A stretch of DNA of 64,000 nt from Hirudinaria manillensis (GCA_034509925.1 CM067536.1:6089501-6153500), one strand, 5' to 3'; shown: positions 21,593 through 32,207, numbered from the stretch's first letter. A program made the numbers and translations. Notes: generated by a model from the sequence alone, not told the origin.

Positions 21593-21953
21593 AACATCCT
21601 TTTTATGCCAATATTGCTTTTTATGCTGAATTTATCGAATAAAGTAATTACAGAATCAAATAAAATATTAGCTTTATGTGGAGAACCTGGATTATGTCGA
21701 AACACAAAATGTCCCTTTCCAGGAGTTTCAAATGATTAATAAATAATATTAATTCCACCATCCTTCCAATTTTTCCTGTAAAAGTTATATTTTAATTGTA
21801 TGACAAATGTATCAAGGCAAAACATTTAATGACTATGTTAACACTGAAAAAATAAATATTTCACTTTTCGTTGGTGGATTCCAGGTTTGACATTATATCA
21901 CCGCCGCAAAGTATCGACGCGGTCTATAAATGGTCTGAAGAGCAGAATAACAG

Positions 21954-22071
21954 CAGCTCTGGTTTCTCTTCAAAGAAACGCGCAAATCATTCGCCTTTTA
22001 CTAAAGATTTCCGTGGAGAGGAACAACACTATGAGTGTTTGATGTATTTCTTGCAGCCCTCTCTCGAGGGC
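21954..22071 (+). ncRNA. U5: U5 snRNA (copy 30)
   Basis: PSE-G, Q arm, spacer A, AAATCATT stem mismatch. Its spacer already carries right-family text (AAATCAGCG, TTTAGACTTCG). Confidence 0.92.
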
Positions 22072-22303
22072 GGATAATAAGTAATGATAATGAATTGATC
22101 TTACGTGTATATCCAATATCTCGTTTTTCTATATTACCGATATTCGCGCCATCTGCCGATAGACGTTCAATAAAATTCTGGCAAAAATCTGAACCAAATC
22201 AGCGTGCTATTTAGACTTCGTTGGTGGATTCCGGGTTTGACATTATATCACCGCCGCAAAGTATCGACGCGGTCTATAAATGGTCTGAAGAGCAGAATAA
22301 CAG

Positions 22304-22421
22304 CAGCTCTGGTTTCTCTTCAAAGAAACGCGCAAATCTTTCGCCTTTTACTAAAGATTTACGTGGAGAGGAACAACACTATGAGTGTTTGATGTATTTC
22401 TTGCAGCCCTCTCTCGAGGGC
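22304..22421 (+). ncRNA. U5: U5 snRNA (copy 31)
   Basis: PSE-G, Q arm, spacer A. TTACGTGG in place of TTCCGTGG, shared with copies 33 and 37. Right-family type although left of the retrotransposon. Confidence 0.92.
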
Positions 22422-22647
22422 GGATAATAAATAATGATAATGAATTGATCTTACGTGTATATCCAATATCTCGTTTTTCTATATTACCGATACTCGCGCC
22501 ATCTGCCGATAGACGTTCAATAAAATTCTGGCAAAAATCTGAACCAAATCAGCGTGCTATTTAGACTTCGTTGGTGGATTCCGGGTTTGACATTATATCA
22601 TATATAATGAATTATTCAAAAAATTTATAAATAATTCTGTGGGATAT

Positions 22648-25537
22648 TGATAGAAACTCTTGAACGAGCGTTCTGACAGGGATCTTCAGAGGAATGGCCC
22701 CTTCTACGAGTGTTTCGGCCCTGAATCCTGACACTCTCGGGGGCTGGGCCGCATCCGTTGATCAAGCGGATGTCCCTGCCAGATACTTTCTTCCGATAAC
22801 CCGACAACGACTTCCGACAAACAAACAATACTCGCACCGCCATTTTACGAAAAATTCCGCGAGGGCTCCGCCGTCCGAAAAACCGTCAAAGCAGCCATTA
22901 CGGCACTTCTTATATCACTTTGGTGTGAATGCCGTCCGGGGTGTCTCTTTCCTGGTCTTACACTGGCGTCCCTGTTTTGGTGGAGTGGACAGGGACGACT
23001 AGCCTCGCCGTGTCTGAGGCTTACCTTCGGTCCTTCGTTGTCCAGATCCAGTGAGAAGCCGATTCTGCGGACTCGGCTATTTTCTGGACGAACTGTTTAG
23101 TTTGCCTGTTTGAAAGGCCTATCTTCCTGAGAAAGGCGTATGTAGACTTGCCTACCAGCCCTCTCGCTCCGACTTCTATTGGTAACACACGGGCGCTATA
23201 CCCTTTCCCCTCTAAATCCATCCTCAGCTCTTCATAACGGTCGCTCTTCAGAGCATTGCTGACATCAATTCGGTCCTCCCATGGGACCGTCAGCTCTACG
23301 ATAATGACGGAATCGGTTGCTGCCGACGCCAGCACCAGATCAGGCCGCTTGCCGCTCTCTTGCAGCACCTGGTGGTAGTGCCTTTCTCCCTGCAGGTCAG
23401 CCGCAACTGTCCAGTCTTTGGCTGTGGACAGCAAGTCCCTCATTTGGGCCATGTTCCTTTTGCGGTGCTGTGTTGAGCCCTCTCTTAAGAAGTACATTCT
23501 TCTTGGTGCCGCGATTTCTCGGGCATTCGCCTGGGAGCATGCCGTCTTAGCCGCTTCGACCACGACCTGCAGGACTTGGTTATGTCGCCAAGTGTAACGA
23601 CCGTGAGCAAGGGCGTACGTGCATGATGAAAGCACGTGCCGGAGTGACTGCTCACCTCCGCAGAGCTCGCAGCTGGCGTCTTGAACCATCCCCCACTTCT
23701 GTAAGTTGGACCCGGAAGGGAGCACGTCGTAGACCGACCTTATGAGGAATGCCAAGCGGAGGGGAGACTTTTTCCAAATGTCTTTCCATGTGATGGATCT
23801 TTGGATGACGTCTTCCCAGGTTGTCCACTGTCCTTGCTGGCTTTGCTGCACTGCCAGCGCAATCCTTTCGGTCTCCATCTCTCGCCTTCTCTCTTGGATT
23901 ATCATGGCGGCTTTTGTCTGCACATTCGCTGTGGACCATCTTGGAAAATGGTTCCATCCGACTCCATGGCGGTCTACCTGCACGGGTCCTCTTTTCTCCT
24001 CGAAGGCTAGGACTGCCTCGGATTCCTCAATTTCTTCCTGGGCTCTGAATTTCCTTCCTGAGCGGAGTTGCGGCATGACGTCGCGGACCCTGCTGTCACT
24101 GGAGTTGTTGAGCGACCATTGAGTTCTGATTTTGCTAATTTTATATTCTTCAACGATGGATCTGAGGGGCAGCCTCAACCGTGTGCTTCTGCTGTACAGG
24201 GCGATCGACGATAGCGAAGGCGGCAACCCGAACCATTTCCTCGTACACCGATTTATTTTCCTTTCCATCTCTTCTACCGACTGCAGGCCTATTTCGTAGA
24301 TGGTCAATGGCCACAGCAGTCTTGGTAGCAGGACGAACTGCAGGAGCCAGACTTTGAATCTGCCCTGTAGCGGCGATTCTGCAATCGCTCTCAGACCGTC
24401 GGTCATCCTACTGACAGTGGCTGCCTCCTGGTTTTTGTCGCGGAGGGACACGTCAAAAACTCTTCCCAAGCTCTTTACTGGCTCTTCTGAGACCGTCGGA
24501 ATGCGTTGTCCTCCGGCGGTGAAGCACACGTCGCTGCGAACTCTCCCTCTTGTGAGAGAAAGACTCCGGGATTTTGCGGGCTTCAGAGCCATGCGACACC
24601 ATTGGAGTAGATCACTGAGCTTGTCAAGGGCTCTTTGGACAATCTGCTGCCTGTTTAGAACGATGGTGGTGTCGTCCATGAAAACCTTTACTGAAGGCAT
24701 AAACACCCCTTTACCCAAACGCATCTCGGGGATCTCAGCTCCTACTGCATTTAGAACGACTTGAATGGCAAGCACAAACAGCGATGGAGAAATGGCACAT
24801 CCCATGGCTATGCCGATCTGCAGAGGGATCCAACACGTGGTGCAATCTTTTGTGGAAAAACGCATCACGAAACCGTTGAAGTATTCCTTGAGTACCTCAA
24901 TCACCGTTCCAGGAACATGGTGGATCTCTAACGTCTTCCAGAGGAGTTGATGGGGCACCGATCCATAGGCGTTGGCCAGGTCGAGCCACACGACGTGTAG
25001 ACTGAGTTGGTTCCTTTTTGCGTTCTGGATCGCCTCCCATATCATTGCGGTGTGCTCAATGCACCCCGGCACACCTGGGATGCCTCCCTTTTGAACTGCT
25101 GTGTCGATGTACTTGTTTGTTGTCATGAACGTAGTCAGCCTTGCCGCTAGACATGAGAAATAGATTTTCCCTTCGACATTCAACAACGAAATAGGCCTGA
25201 ACTGGTTTATGTGCTTAGATTCCTTTTCTTTCGGAATGTACACACCTTCCGCTACTTTCCATTCGTTGTCGACTGCGGCATTGGCCCAGGTGGAAACTAT
25301 TATTGTGTGGAGCAGCTTGAGCGTTCTTGGGCATCTCTTGTAAAGCAGATATGGGATCCCGTTGGGCCCGGGCGCGGAGCGGTTTCTTGCCTTCTTCACG
25401 ACTTCCTTAACCTCCTCGATCGATGGAGCTGCCTCTTGAAATGGATGATCCGGGAAAGGTGCTTCCAGAATCTCAGTTCTCTGAGGAAGCGGTGTGCTGC
25501 GAAGAGCATCGGTGTACGTCTTGGTGAGGTGTGCTGA
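22648..25537 (-). mobile_element. 5'-truncated RLE-type non-LTR retrotransposon (NeSL/R2/Hero-like group)
   Basis: An insertion of 2,890 bp splits the leader of an A20/AN1 copy. GATAT at 22643-22647 is repeated at 25538-25542, and removing the element restores GGGATATAGGATC, so the target duplication is 5 bp. The element reads right to left. Its 5' part is missing at 25537, where the ORF is still open; its 3' end at 22648 has no poly-A tail and follows a 373 bp 3' UTR (22648-23020) in which I see no gene. It is visibly richer in G+C than the array. 5' truncation is typical of target-primed reverse transcription. Confidence 0.9.
23021..25537 (-). CDS. Retrotransposon reverse transcriptase-endonuclease (5' partial)
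   Basis: Open from the truncation point to its stop, 838 codons. The first 46 codons precede a GTG that would otherwise look like a start. Numbering from that GTG: SAPGPNGIP (8-16) and FRPISLLN (68-75) are RT finger motifs; VVWLDLANAYGSVPH (136-150) is motif A with catalytic D140; GCAISPSL (200-207) is motif B; FMDD (240-243) is motif C. A zinc knuckle C577, C580, H588, C593 is followed by a PD-(D/E)XK-type endonuclease: RPD at 685-687, ELTVPWE at 702-708, K718 and Y722, PIEVGARG near 741-748. This order, RT then CCHC then C-terminal endonuclease, defines RLE non-LTR elements, many of which insert into rRNA, spliced-leader or snRNA repeats. The N-terminal DNA-binding fingers are lost, so the copy is not autonomous. 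No internal stop is seen, so the insertion is probably young. Confidence 0.9.
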   Translation of the reverse strand, partial: SAHLTKTYTDALRSTPLPQRTEILEAPFPDHPFQEAAPSIEEVKEVVKKARNRSAPGPNGIPYLLYKRCPRTLKLLHTIIVSTWANAAVDNEWKVAEGVYIPKEKESKHINQFRPISLLNVEGKIYFSCLAARLTTFMTTNKYIDTAVQKGGIPGVPGCIEHTAMIWEAIQNAKRNQLSLHVVWLDLANAYGSVPHQLLWKTLEIHHVPGTVIEVLKEYFNGFVMRFSTKDCTTCWIPLQIGIAMGCAISPSLFVLAIQVVLNAVGAEIPEMRLGKGVFMPSVKVFMDDTTIVLNRQQIVQRALDKLSDLLQWCRMALKPAKSRSLSLTRGRVRSDVCFTAGGQRIPTVSEEPVKSLGRVFDVSLRDKNQEAATVSRMTDGLRAIAESPLQGRFKVWLLQFVLLPRLLWPLTIYEIGLQSVEEMERKINRCTRKWFGLPPSLSSIALYSRSTRLRLPLRSIVEEYKISKIRTQWSLNNSSDSRVRDVMPQLRSGRKFRAQEEIEESEAVLAFEEKRGPVQVDRHGVGWNHFPRWSTANVQTKAAMIIQERRREMETERIALAVQQSQQGQWTTWEDVIQRSITWKDIWKKSPLRLAFLIRSVYDVLPSGSNLQKWGMVQDASCELCGGEQSLRHVLSSCTYALAHGRYTWRHNQVLQVVVEAAKTACSQANAREIAAPRRMYFLREGSTQHRKRNMAQMRDLLSTAKDWTVAADLQGERHYHQVLQESGKRPDLVLASAATDSVIIVELTVPWEDRIDVSNALKSDRYEELRMDLEGKGYSARVLPIEVGARGLVGKSTYAFLRKIGLSNRQTKQFVQKIAESAESASHWIWTTKDRR

Positions 25538-25719
25538 GATATAGGATCTTCTACAAAAATAATGAACAATAGGAATTAATTAAATTAAATGTTTTCAAAT
25601 AATTCGGTTCGATTTATGATCTTTTTCAATGAAACAAATTATCGGGGACACGAAAAATTTTTGAGGGAAGAACATCAAATCAAGTAATTCAAAAATTCAA
25701 GTTTAATTCTGACACAGAA

Positions 25720-25935
25720 ATGGACTCTGGCTCATCACAATTGTGCAGCAATGGATGCGGTTTTTTTGGTTCACAAGATTTCAAAGGCATGTGTTCAAAA
25801 TGCTTCAAAACTACGATGAAGAAGGAGGTGGAACAATCACATGTAAACAAGCCAAAAGAGGTGCAAATGAATGTATTAAATTCATTTCAGACAAATGAAT
25901 TTATGAATTTTGAAATAACCGATCCTAAAAGTTAA
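25720..25935 (+). pseudogene. Truncated A20/AN1 gene, A20 finger only (copy 12)
   Basis: Matches the other copies up to residue 69, then jumps to the 3' flank: GATCCTAA runs straight into AAGTTAAATTTT, removing the rest of the linker, the whole AN1 finger and the polyadenylation signals. The break shares TAA on both sides, as in a microhomology deletion. A 71-residue ORF with C9, C13, C25 and C28 remains, with P58T. Its leader is cut off from the upstream promoter region by the retrotransposon. Confidence 0.9.
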
Positions 25936-26100
25936 ATTTTAATTGTATGACAAATGTATCAAGGCAAAACATTTAATGACTATGTTAATACTGAAAAAAT
26001 AAATATTTCACTTTTCGTTGGTGGATTCCAGGTTTGACATTATATCACCGCCGCAAAGTATCGACGCGGTCTATAAATGGTCTGAAGAGCAGAATAACAG

Positions 26101-26218
26101 CAGCTCTGGTTTCTCTTCAAAGAAACGCGCAAATCTTTCGCCTTTTACTAAAGATTTCCGTGGAGAGGAACAACGCTATGAGTGTTTGATGTATTTCTTG
26201 CAGCCCTCTCTCGAGGGC
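26101..26218 (+). ncRNA. U5: U5 snRNA (copy 32)
   Basis: PSE-G, Q arm with GAACAACGC, spacer B. Confidence 0.92.
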
Positions 26219-26449
26219 GGATAATAAATAATGATAATGAATTGATCTTACGTGTATATCCAATATCTCTTTTTGTAAATAACCGATACTCGCGCCATCT
26301 GCCGATAGACGTTCAATAAAATTCTGGCAAAAATCTGAACCAAATCAGCGTGCTATTTAGACTTCGTTGGTGGATTCCGGGTTTGACATTATATCACCGC
26401 CGCAAAGTATCGACGCGGTCTATAAATGGTCTGAAGAGCAGAATAACAG

Positions 26450-26567
26450 CAGCTCTGGTTTCTCTTCAAAGAAACGCGCAAATCTTTCGCCTTTTACTAA
26501 AGATTTACGTGGAGAGGAACAACACTATGAGTGTTTGATGTATTTCTTGCAGCCCTCTCTCGAGGGC
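26450..26567 (+). ncRNA. U5: U5 snRNA (copy 33)
   Basis: PSE-G, Q arm, spacer A with an extra A (CTGGACAAAAATC). TTACGTGG variant. Confidence 0.92.
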
Positions 26568-26971
26568 GGATAATAAATAATGATAATGAATTGATCTTAC
26601 GTGTATATCCAATATCTCGTTTTTCTATATTACCGATACTCGCGCCATCTGCCGATAGACGTTCAATAAAATTCTGGACAAAAATCTGAACCAAATCAGC
26701 GTGCTATTTAGACTTCGTTGGTGGATTCCGGGTTTGACATTATATCATATATAATGAATTATTCAAAAAATTTATAAATAATTCTGTGGGATATAGGATC
26801 TTCTACAAAAATAATGAACAATAGGAATTAATTAAATTAAATGTTTTCAAATAATTCGGTTCGATTTATGATCTTTTTCAATGAAACAAATTATCGGGGA
26901 CACGAAAAATTTTTGAGGGAAGAACATCAAATCAAATAATTCAAAAATTCAAATTTAATTCTGACACAGAA

Positions 26972-27505
26972 ATGGACTCTGGCTCATCACAATTGTGCAG
27001 CAATGGATGCGGTTTTTTTGGTTCACAAGATTTCAAAGGCATGTGTTCAAAATGCTTCAAAACTACGATGAAGAAGGAGGTGGAACAATCACATGTAAAC
27101 AAGCCAAAAGAGGTGCAAATGAATGTATTAAATTCACTTCAGCCAAATGAATTTATGAATTTTGAAATAACCGATCCCAATGTTCAATCGGAGCCAAATC
27201 AAGTCAAGTTGGTGCCAATGCAAGTTAAAGAGAAGCCAATACAAGTCGGAGAAAAGCCAACGGTAGTCGCTGAGAAAAAATCGGAAGTGGCTGAGAAGCC
27301 GGAAAAGAAAAAAAGCAATAGATGCCATGTGTGCAAGAAGAAAGTTGGTCTGACTGCAATTGTTTGTCGATGCGGTGGAGTATACTGCGGTCTGCACCGC
27401 TACGTAGATACTCATGGCTGCACTTTCGACTATAAGGCTGTCGAAAGGGAAAAACTACGCAAAATGAACCCATTGATTGAAGGCGAGAGAATCGAAAAAC
27501 TATAA
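26972..27505 (+). CDS. A20/AN1 zinc-finger protein (copy 13)
   Basis: Intact; first right-family protein: L56, E101, S115, and CCCAAT for CCTAAT (silent) at Pro69. Confidence 0.92.
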   Translation: MDSGSSQLCSNGCGFFGSQDFKGMCSKCFKTTMKKEVEQSHVNKPKEVQMNVLNSLQPNEFMNFEITDPNVQSEPNQVKLVPMQVKEKPIQVGEKPTVVAEKKSEVAEKPEKKKSNRCHVCKKKVGLTAIVCRCGGVYCGLHRYVDTHGCTFDYKAVEREKLRKMNPLIEGERIEKL

Positions 27506-27866
27506 AACATCCTTTTTATGCCAATATTGCTTTTTATGCTGAATTTATCGAATAAAGTAATTACAGAAACAAATAAAATATTAGCTTTATGTGGAGAACC
27601 TGGATTATGTCGAAACACAAAATGTCCCTTTCCAGGAGTTTCAAATGATTAATAAATAATATTAATTCCACCATCCTTCCAATTTTTCCTGTAAAAGTTA
27701 AATTTTAATTGTATGACAAATGTATCAAGGCAAAACATTTAATGACTATGTTAATACTGAAAAAATAAATATTTCACTTTTCGTTGGTGGATTCCAGGTT
27801 TGACATTATATCACCGCCGCAAAGTATCGACGCGGTCTATAAATGGTCTGAAGAGCAGAATAACAG

Positions 27867-27984
27867 CAGCTCTGGTTTCTCTTCAAAGAAACGCGCAAAT
27901 CTTTCGCCTTTTACTAAAGATTTCCGTGGAGAGGAACAACACTATGAGTGTTTGATGTATTTCTTGCAGCCCTCTCTCGAGGGC
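27867..27984 (+). ncRNA. U5: U5 snRNA (copy 34)
   Basis: PSE-G, Q arm, spacer B. Confidence 0.93.
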
Positions 27985-28215
27985 GGATAATAAATAATGA
28001 TAATGAATTGATCTTACGTGTATATCCAATATCTCTTTTTGTAAATAACCGATACTCGCGCCATCTGCCGATAGACGTTCAATAAAATTCTGGCAAAAAT
28101 CTGAACCAAATCAGCGTGCTATTTAGACTTCGTTGGTGGATTCCGGGTTTGACATTATATCACCGCCGCAAAGTATCGACGCGGTCTATAAATGGTCTGA
28201 AGAGCAGAATAACAG

Positions 28216-28333
28216 CAGCTCTGGTTTCTCTTCAAAGAAACGCGCAAATCTTTCGCCTTTTACTAAAGATTTCCGTGGAGAGGAACAACACTATGAGTGT
28301 TTGATGTATTTCTTGCAGCCCTCTCTCGAGGGC
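28216..28333 (+). ncRNA. U5: U5 snRNA (copy 35)
   Basis: PSE-G, Q arm, spacer A. Confidence 0.93.
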
Positions 28334-28565
28334 GGATAATAAATAATGATAATGAATTGATCTTACGTGTATATCCAATATCTCGTTTTTCTATATTACC
28401 GATACTCGCGCCATCTGCCGATAGACGTTCAATAAAATTCTGGCAAAAATCTGAACCAAAGCAGCGTGCTATTTAGGCTTCGTTGGTGGATTTCGGGTTT
28501 GACATTATATCACCGCCGCAAAGTATCGACGCGGTCTATAAATGGTCTGAAGAGCAGAATAACAG

Positions 28566-28683
28566 CAGCTCTGGTTTCTCTTCAAAGAAACGCGCAAATC
28601 TTTCGCCTTTTACTAAAGATTTCCGTGGAGAGGAACAACACTATGAGTGTTTGATGTATTTCTTGCAGCCCTCTCTCGAGGGC
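28566..28683 (+). ncRNA. U5: U5 snRNA (copy 36)
   Basis: PSE-G with distal GGATTTCGGG marker, Q arm, spacer A. Confidence 0.93.
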
Positions 28684-29078
28684 GGATAATAAATAATGAT
28701 AATGAATTGATCTTACGTGTATATCCAATATCTCGTTTTTCTATATTACCGATACTCGCGCCATCTGCCGATAGACGTTCAATAAAATTCTGGCAAAAAT
28801 CTGAACCAAATCAGCGTGCTATTTAGACTTCGTTGGTGGATTCCGGGTTTGACATTATATCATATATAATGAATTATTCAAAAAATTTATAAATAATTCT
28901 GTGGGATATAGGATCTTCTACAAAAATAATGAACAATAGGAATTAATTAAATTAAATGTTTTCAAATAATTCGGTTCGATTTATGATCTTTTTCAATGAA
29001 ACAAATTATCGGGTACACGAAAAATTTTTGAGGGAAGAACATCAAATCAAATAATTCAAATTTAATTCTGACACAGAA

Positions 29079-29612
29079 ATGGACTCTGGCTCATCACAAT
29101 TGTGCAGCAATGGATGCGGTTTTTTTGGTTCACAAGATTTCAAAGGCATGTGTTCAAAATGCTTCAAAACTACGATGAAGAAGGAGGTGGAACAATCACA
29201 TGTAAACAAGCCAAAAGAGGTGCAAATGAATGTATTAAATTCACTTCAGCCAAATGAATTTATGAATTTTGAAATAACCGATCCCAATGTTCAATCGGAG
29301 CCAAATCAAGTCAAGTTGGTGCCAATGCAAGTTAAAGAGAAGCCAATACAAGTCGGAGAAAAGCCAACGGTAGTCGCTGAGAAAAAATCGGAAGTGGCTG
29401 AGAAGCCGGAAAAGAAAAAAAGCAATAGATGCCATGTGTGCAAGAAGAAAGTTGGTCTGACTGCAATTGTTTGTCGATGCGGTGGAGTATACTGCGGTCT
29501 GCACCGCTACGTAGATACTCATGGCTGCACTTTCGACTATAAGGCTGTCGAAAGGGAAAAACTACGCAAAATGAACCCATTGATTGAAGGCGAGAGAATC
29601 GAAAAACTATAA
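29079..29612 (+). CDS. A20/AN1 zinc-finger protein (copy 14)
   Basis: Intact; L56, E101, S115. Leader is shorter by one AAAAATTCA-type repeat before the ATG. Confidence 0.92.
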   Translation: MDSGSSQLCSNGCGFFGSQDFKGMCSKCFKTTMKKEVEQSHVNKPKEVQMNVLNSLQPNEFMNFEITDPNVQSEPNQVKLVPMQVKEKPIQVGEKPTVVAEKKSEVAEKPEKKKSNRCHVCKKKVGLTAIVCRCGGVYCGLHRYVDTHGCTFDYKAVEREKLRKMNPLIEGERIEKL

Positions 29613-29973
29613 AACATCCTTTTTATGCCAATATTGCTTTTTATGCTGAATTTATCGAATAAAGTAATTACAGAAACAAATAAAATATTAGCTTTATGTG
29701 GAGAACCTGGATTATGTCGAAACACAAAATGTCCCTTTCCAGGAGTTTCAAATGATTAATAAATAATATTAATTCCACCATCCTTCCAATTTTTCCTGTA
29801 AAAGTTAAATTTTAATTGTATGACAAATGTATCAAGGCAAAACATTTAATGACTATGTTAATACTGAAAAAATAAATATTTCACTTTTCGTTGGTGGATT
29901 CCAGGTTTGACATTATATCACCGCCGCAAAGTATCGACGCGGTCTATAAATGGTCTGAAGAGCAGAATAACAG

Positions 29974-30091
29974 CAGCTCTGGTTTCTCTTCAAAGAAACG
30001 CGCAAATCTTTCGCCTTTTACTAAAGATTTACGTGGAGAGGAACAACACTATGAGTGTTTGATGTATTTCTTGCAGCCCTCTCTCGAGGGC
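29974..30091 (+). ncRNA. U5: U5 snRNA (copy 37)
   Basis: Single U5 between protein genes. PSE-G, Q arm, spacer A, TTACGTGG variant. Confidence 0.92.
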
Positions 30092-30494
30092 GGATAATAA
30101 ATAATGATAATGAATTGATCTTACGTGTATATCCAATATCTCGTTTTTCTATATTACCGATACTCGCGCCATCTGCCGATAGACGTTCAATAAAATTCTG
30201 GCAAAAATCTGAACCAAATCAGCGTGCTATTTAGACTTCGTTGGTGGATTCCGGGTTTGACATTATATCATATATAATGAATTATTCAAAAAATTTATAA
30301 ATAATTCTGTGGGATATAGGATCTTCTACAAAAATAATGAACAATAGGAATTAATTAAATTAAATGTTTTCAAATAATTCGGTTCGATTTATGATCTTTT
30401 TCAATGAAACAAATTATCGGGGACACGAAAAATTTTTGAGGGAAGAACATCAAATCAAATAATTCAAAAATTCAAATTTAATTCTGACACAGAA

Positions 30495-31028
30495 ATGGAC
30501 TCTGGCTCATCACAATTGTGCAGCAATGGATGCGGTTTTTTTGGTTCACAAGATTTCAAAGGCATGTGTTCAAAATGCTTCAAAACTACGATGAAGAAGG
30601 AGGTGGAACAATCACATGTAAACAAGCCAAAAGAGGTGCAAATGAATGTATTAAATTCACTTCAGCCAAATGAATTTATGAATTTTGAAATAACCGATCC
30701 CAATGTTCAATCGGAGCCAAATCAAGTCAAGTTGGTGCCAATGCAAGTTAAAGAGAAGCCAATACAAGTCGGAGAAAAGCCAACGGTAGTCGCTGAGAAA
30801 AAATCGGAAGTGGCTGAGAAGCCGGAAAAGAAAAAAAGAAATAGATGCCATGTGTGCAAGAAGAAAGTTGGTCTGACTGCAATTGTTTGTCGATGCGGTG
30901 GAGTATACTGCGGTCTGCACCGCTACGTAGATACTCATGGCTGCACTTTCGACTATAAGGCTGTCGAAAGGGAAAAACTACGCAAAATGAACCCATTGAT
31001 TGAAGGCGAGAGAATCGAAAAACTATAA
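30495..31028 (+). CDS. A20/AN1 zinc-finger protein (copy 15)
   Basis: Intact; L56, E101, S115R three residues before the first AN1 cysteine. Confidence 0.92.
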   Translation: MDSGSSQLCSNGCGFFGSQDFKGMCSKCFKTTMKKEVEQSHVNKPKEVQMNVLNSLQPNEFMNFEITDPNVQSEPNQVKLVPMQVKEKPIQVGEKPTVVAEKKSEVAEKPEKKKRNRCHVCKKKVGLTAIVCRCGGVYCGLHRYVDTHGCTFDYKAVEREKLRKMNPLIEGERIEKL

Positions 31029-31389
31029 AACATCCTTTTTATGCCAATATTGCTTTTTATGCTGAATTTATCGAATAAAGTAATTACAGAAACAAATAAA
31101 ATATTAGCTTTATGTGGAGAACCTGGATTATGTCGAAACACAAAATGTCCCTTTCCAGGAGTTTCAAATGATTAATAAATAATATTAATTCCACCATCCT
31201 TCCAATTTTTCCTGTAAAAGTTAAATTTTAATTGTATGACAAATGTATCAAGGCAAAACATTTAATGACTATGTTAATACTGAAAAAATAAATATTTCAC
31301 TTTTCGTTGGTGGATTCCAGGTTTGACATTATATCACCGCCGCAAAGTATCGACGCGGTCTATAAATGGTCTGAAGAGCAGAATAACAG

Positions 31390-31507
31390 CAGCTCTGGTT
31401 TCTCTTCAAAGAAACGCGCAAATCTTTCGCCTTTTACTAAAGATTTCCGTGGAGAGGAACAACACTATGAGTGTTTGATGTATTTCTTGCAGCCCTCTCT
31501 CGAGGGC
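31390..31507 (+). ncRNA. U5: U5 snRNA (copy 38)
   Basis: PSE-G, Q arm, spacer A. Confidence 0.93.
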
Positions 31508-31739
31508 GGATAATAAATAATGATAATGAATTGATCTTACGTGTATATCCAATATCTCGTTTTTCTATATTACCGATATTCGCGCCATCTGCCGATAGAC
31601 GTTCAATAAAATTCTGGCAAAAATCTGAACCAAATCAGCGTGCTATTTAGACTTCGTTGGTGGATTCCGGGTTTGACATTATATCACCGCCGCAAAGTAT
31701 CGACGCGGTCTATAAATGGTCTGAAGAGCAGAATAACAG

Positions 31740-31857
31740 AAGCTCTGGTTTCTCTTCAAAGAAACGCGCAAATCTTTCGCCTTTTAGTAAAGATTTCCGT
31801 GGAGAGGAACAACACTATGAGTGTTTGATGTATTTCTTGCAGCCCTCTCTCGAGGGC
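31740..31857 (+). ncRNA. U5: U5 snRNA (copy 39), loop I variant
   Basis: PSE-G, Q arm, spacer A. CCTTTTAGTAAAG replaces CCTTTTACTAAAG, so the normally invariant loop I C is G; also AACAGAAGCTC at the 5' end. The rest is intact. Possibly a defective or altered U5. Confidence 0.85.
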
Positions 31858-32089
31858 GGATAATAAATAATGATAATGAATTGATCTTACGTGTATATCC
31901 AATATCTCGTTTTTCTATATTACCGATATTCGCGCCATCTGCCGATAGACGTTCAATAAAATTCTGGCAAAAATCTGAACCAAATCAGCGTGCTATTTAG
32001 ACTTCGTTGGTGGATTCCGGGTTTGACATTATATCACCGCCGCAAAGTATCGACGCGGTCTATAAATGGTCTGAAGAGCAGAATAACAG

Positions 32090-32207
32090 CAGCTCTGGTT
32101 TCTCTTCAAAGAAACGCGCAAATCTTTCGCCTTTTACTAAAGATTTCCGTGGAGAGGAACAACACTATGAGTGTTTGATGTATTTCTTGCAGCCCTCTCT
32201 CGAGGGC
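32090..32207 (+). ncRNA. U5: U5 snRNA (copy 40)
   Basis: PSE-G, Q arm, spacer A. Confidence 0.93.

Larger units (their letters stand above)
1..22647 (+). repeat. Composite U5 snRNA + A20/AN1 array, left family
   Basis: Tandem array of 349-350 bp U5 units interrupted by 1,057 bp blocks with an A20/AN1 gene. The simplest period, one block plus one U5 unit, is 1,406 bp; extra U5 units add 349 bp each, giving 1,755, 2,454 and 4,198 bp spacings between protein genes. There are 31 U5 copies and 11 intact A20/AN1 genes, plus the severed leader of a twelfth. The family is marked by GAACATCAC in most U5 copies, Phe56 in the protein, spacer text TTTAGGCTTCTTTGGTGCAT and AGAATCAAAT after the protein stop. 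Bases 1-122 are the 3' flank of a protein block cut by the window edge. All units point the same way. Confidence 0.95.

Noticed and set aside
25397-25399. GTG as the true start of the reverse transcriptase
   Set aside because: The frame is open upstream to the truncation point and reads as the usual region before the RT domain.
23317-25537. Several + strand ORFs within the retrotransposon (for example 24300-24764)
   Set aside because: They lie opposite the reverse transcriptase frame and show no domain.
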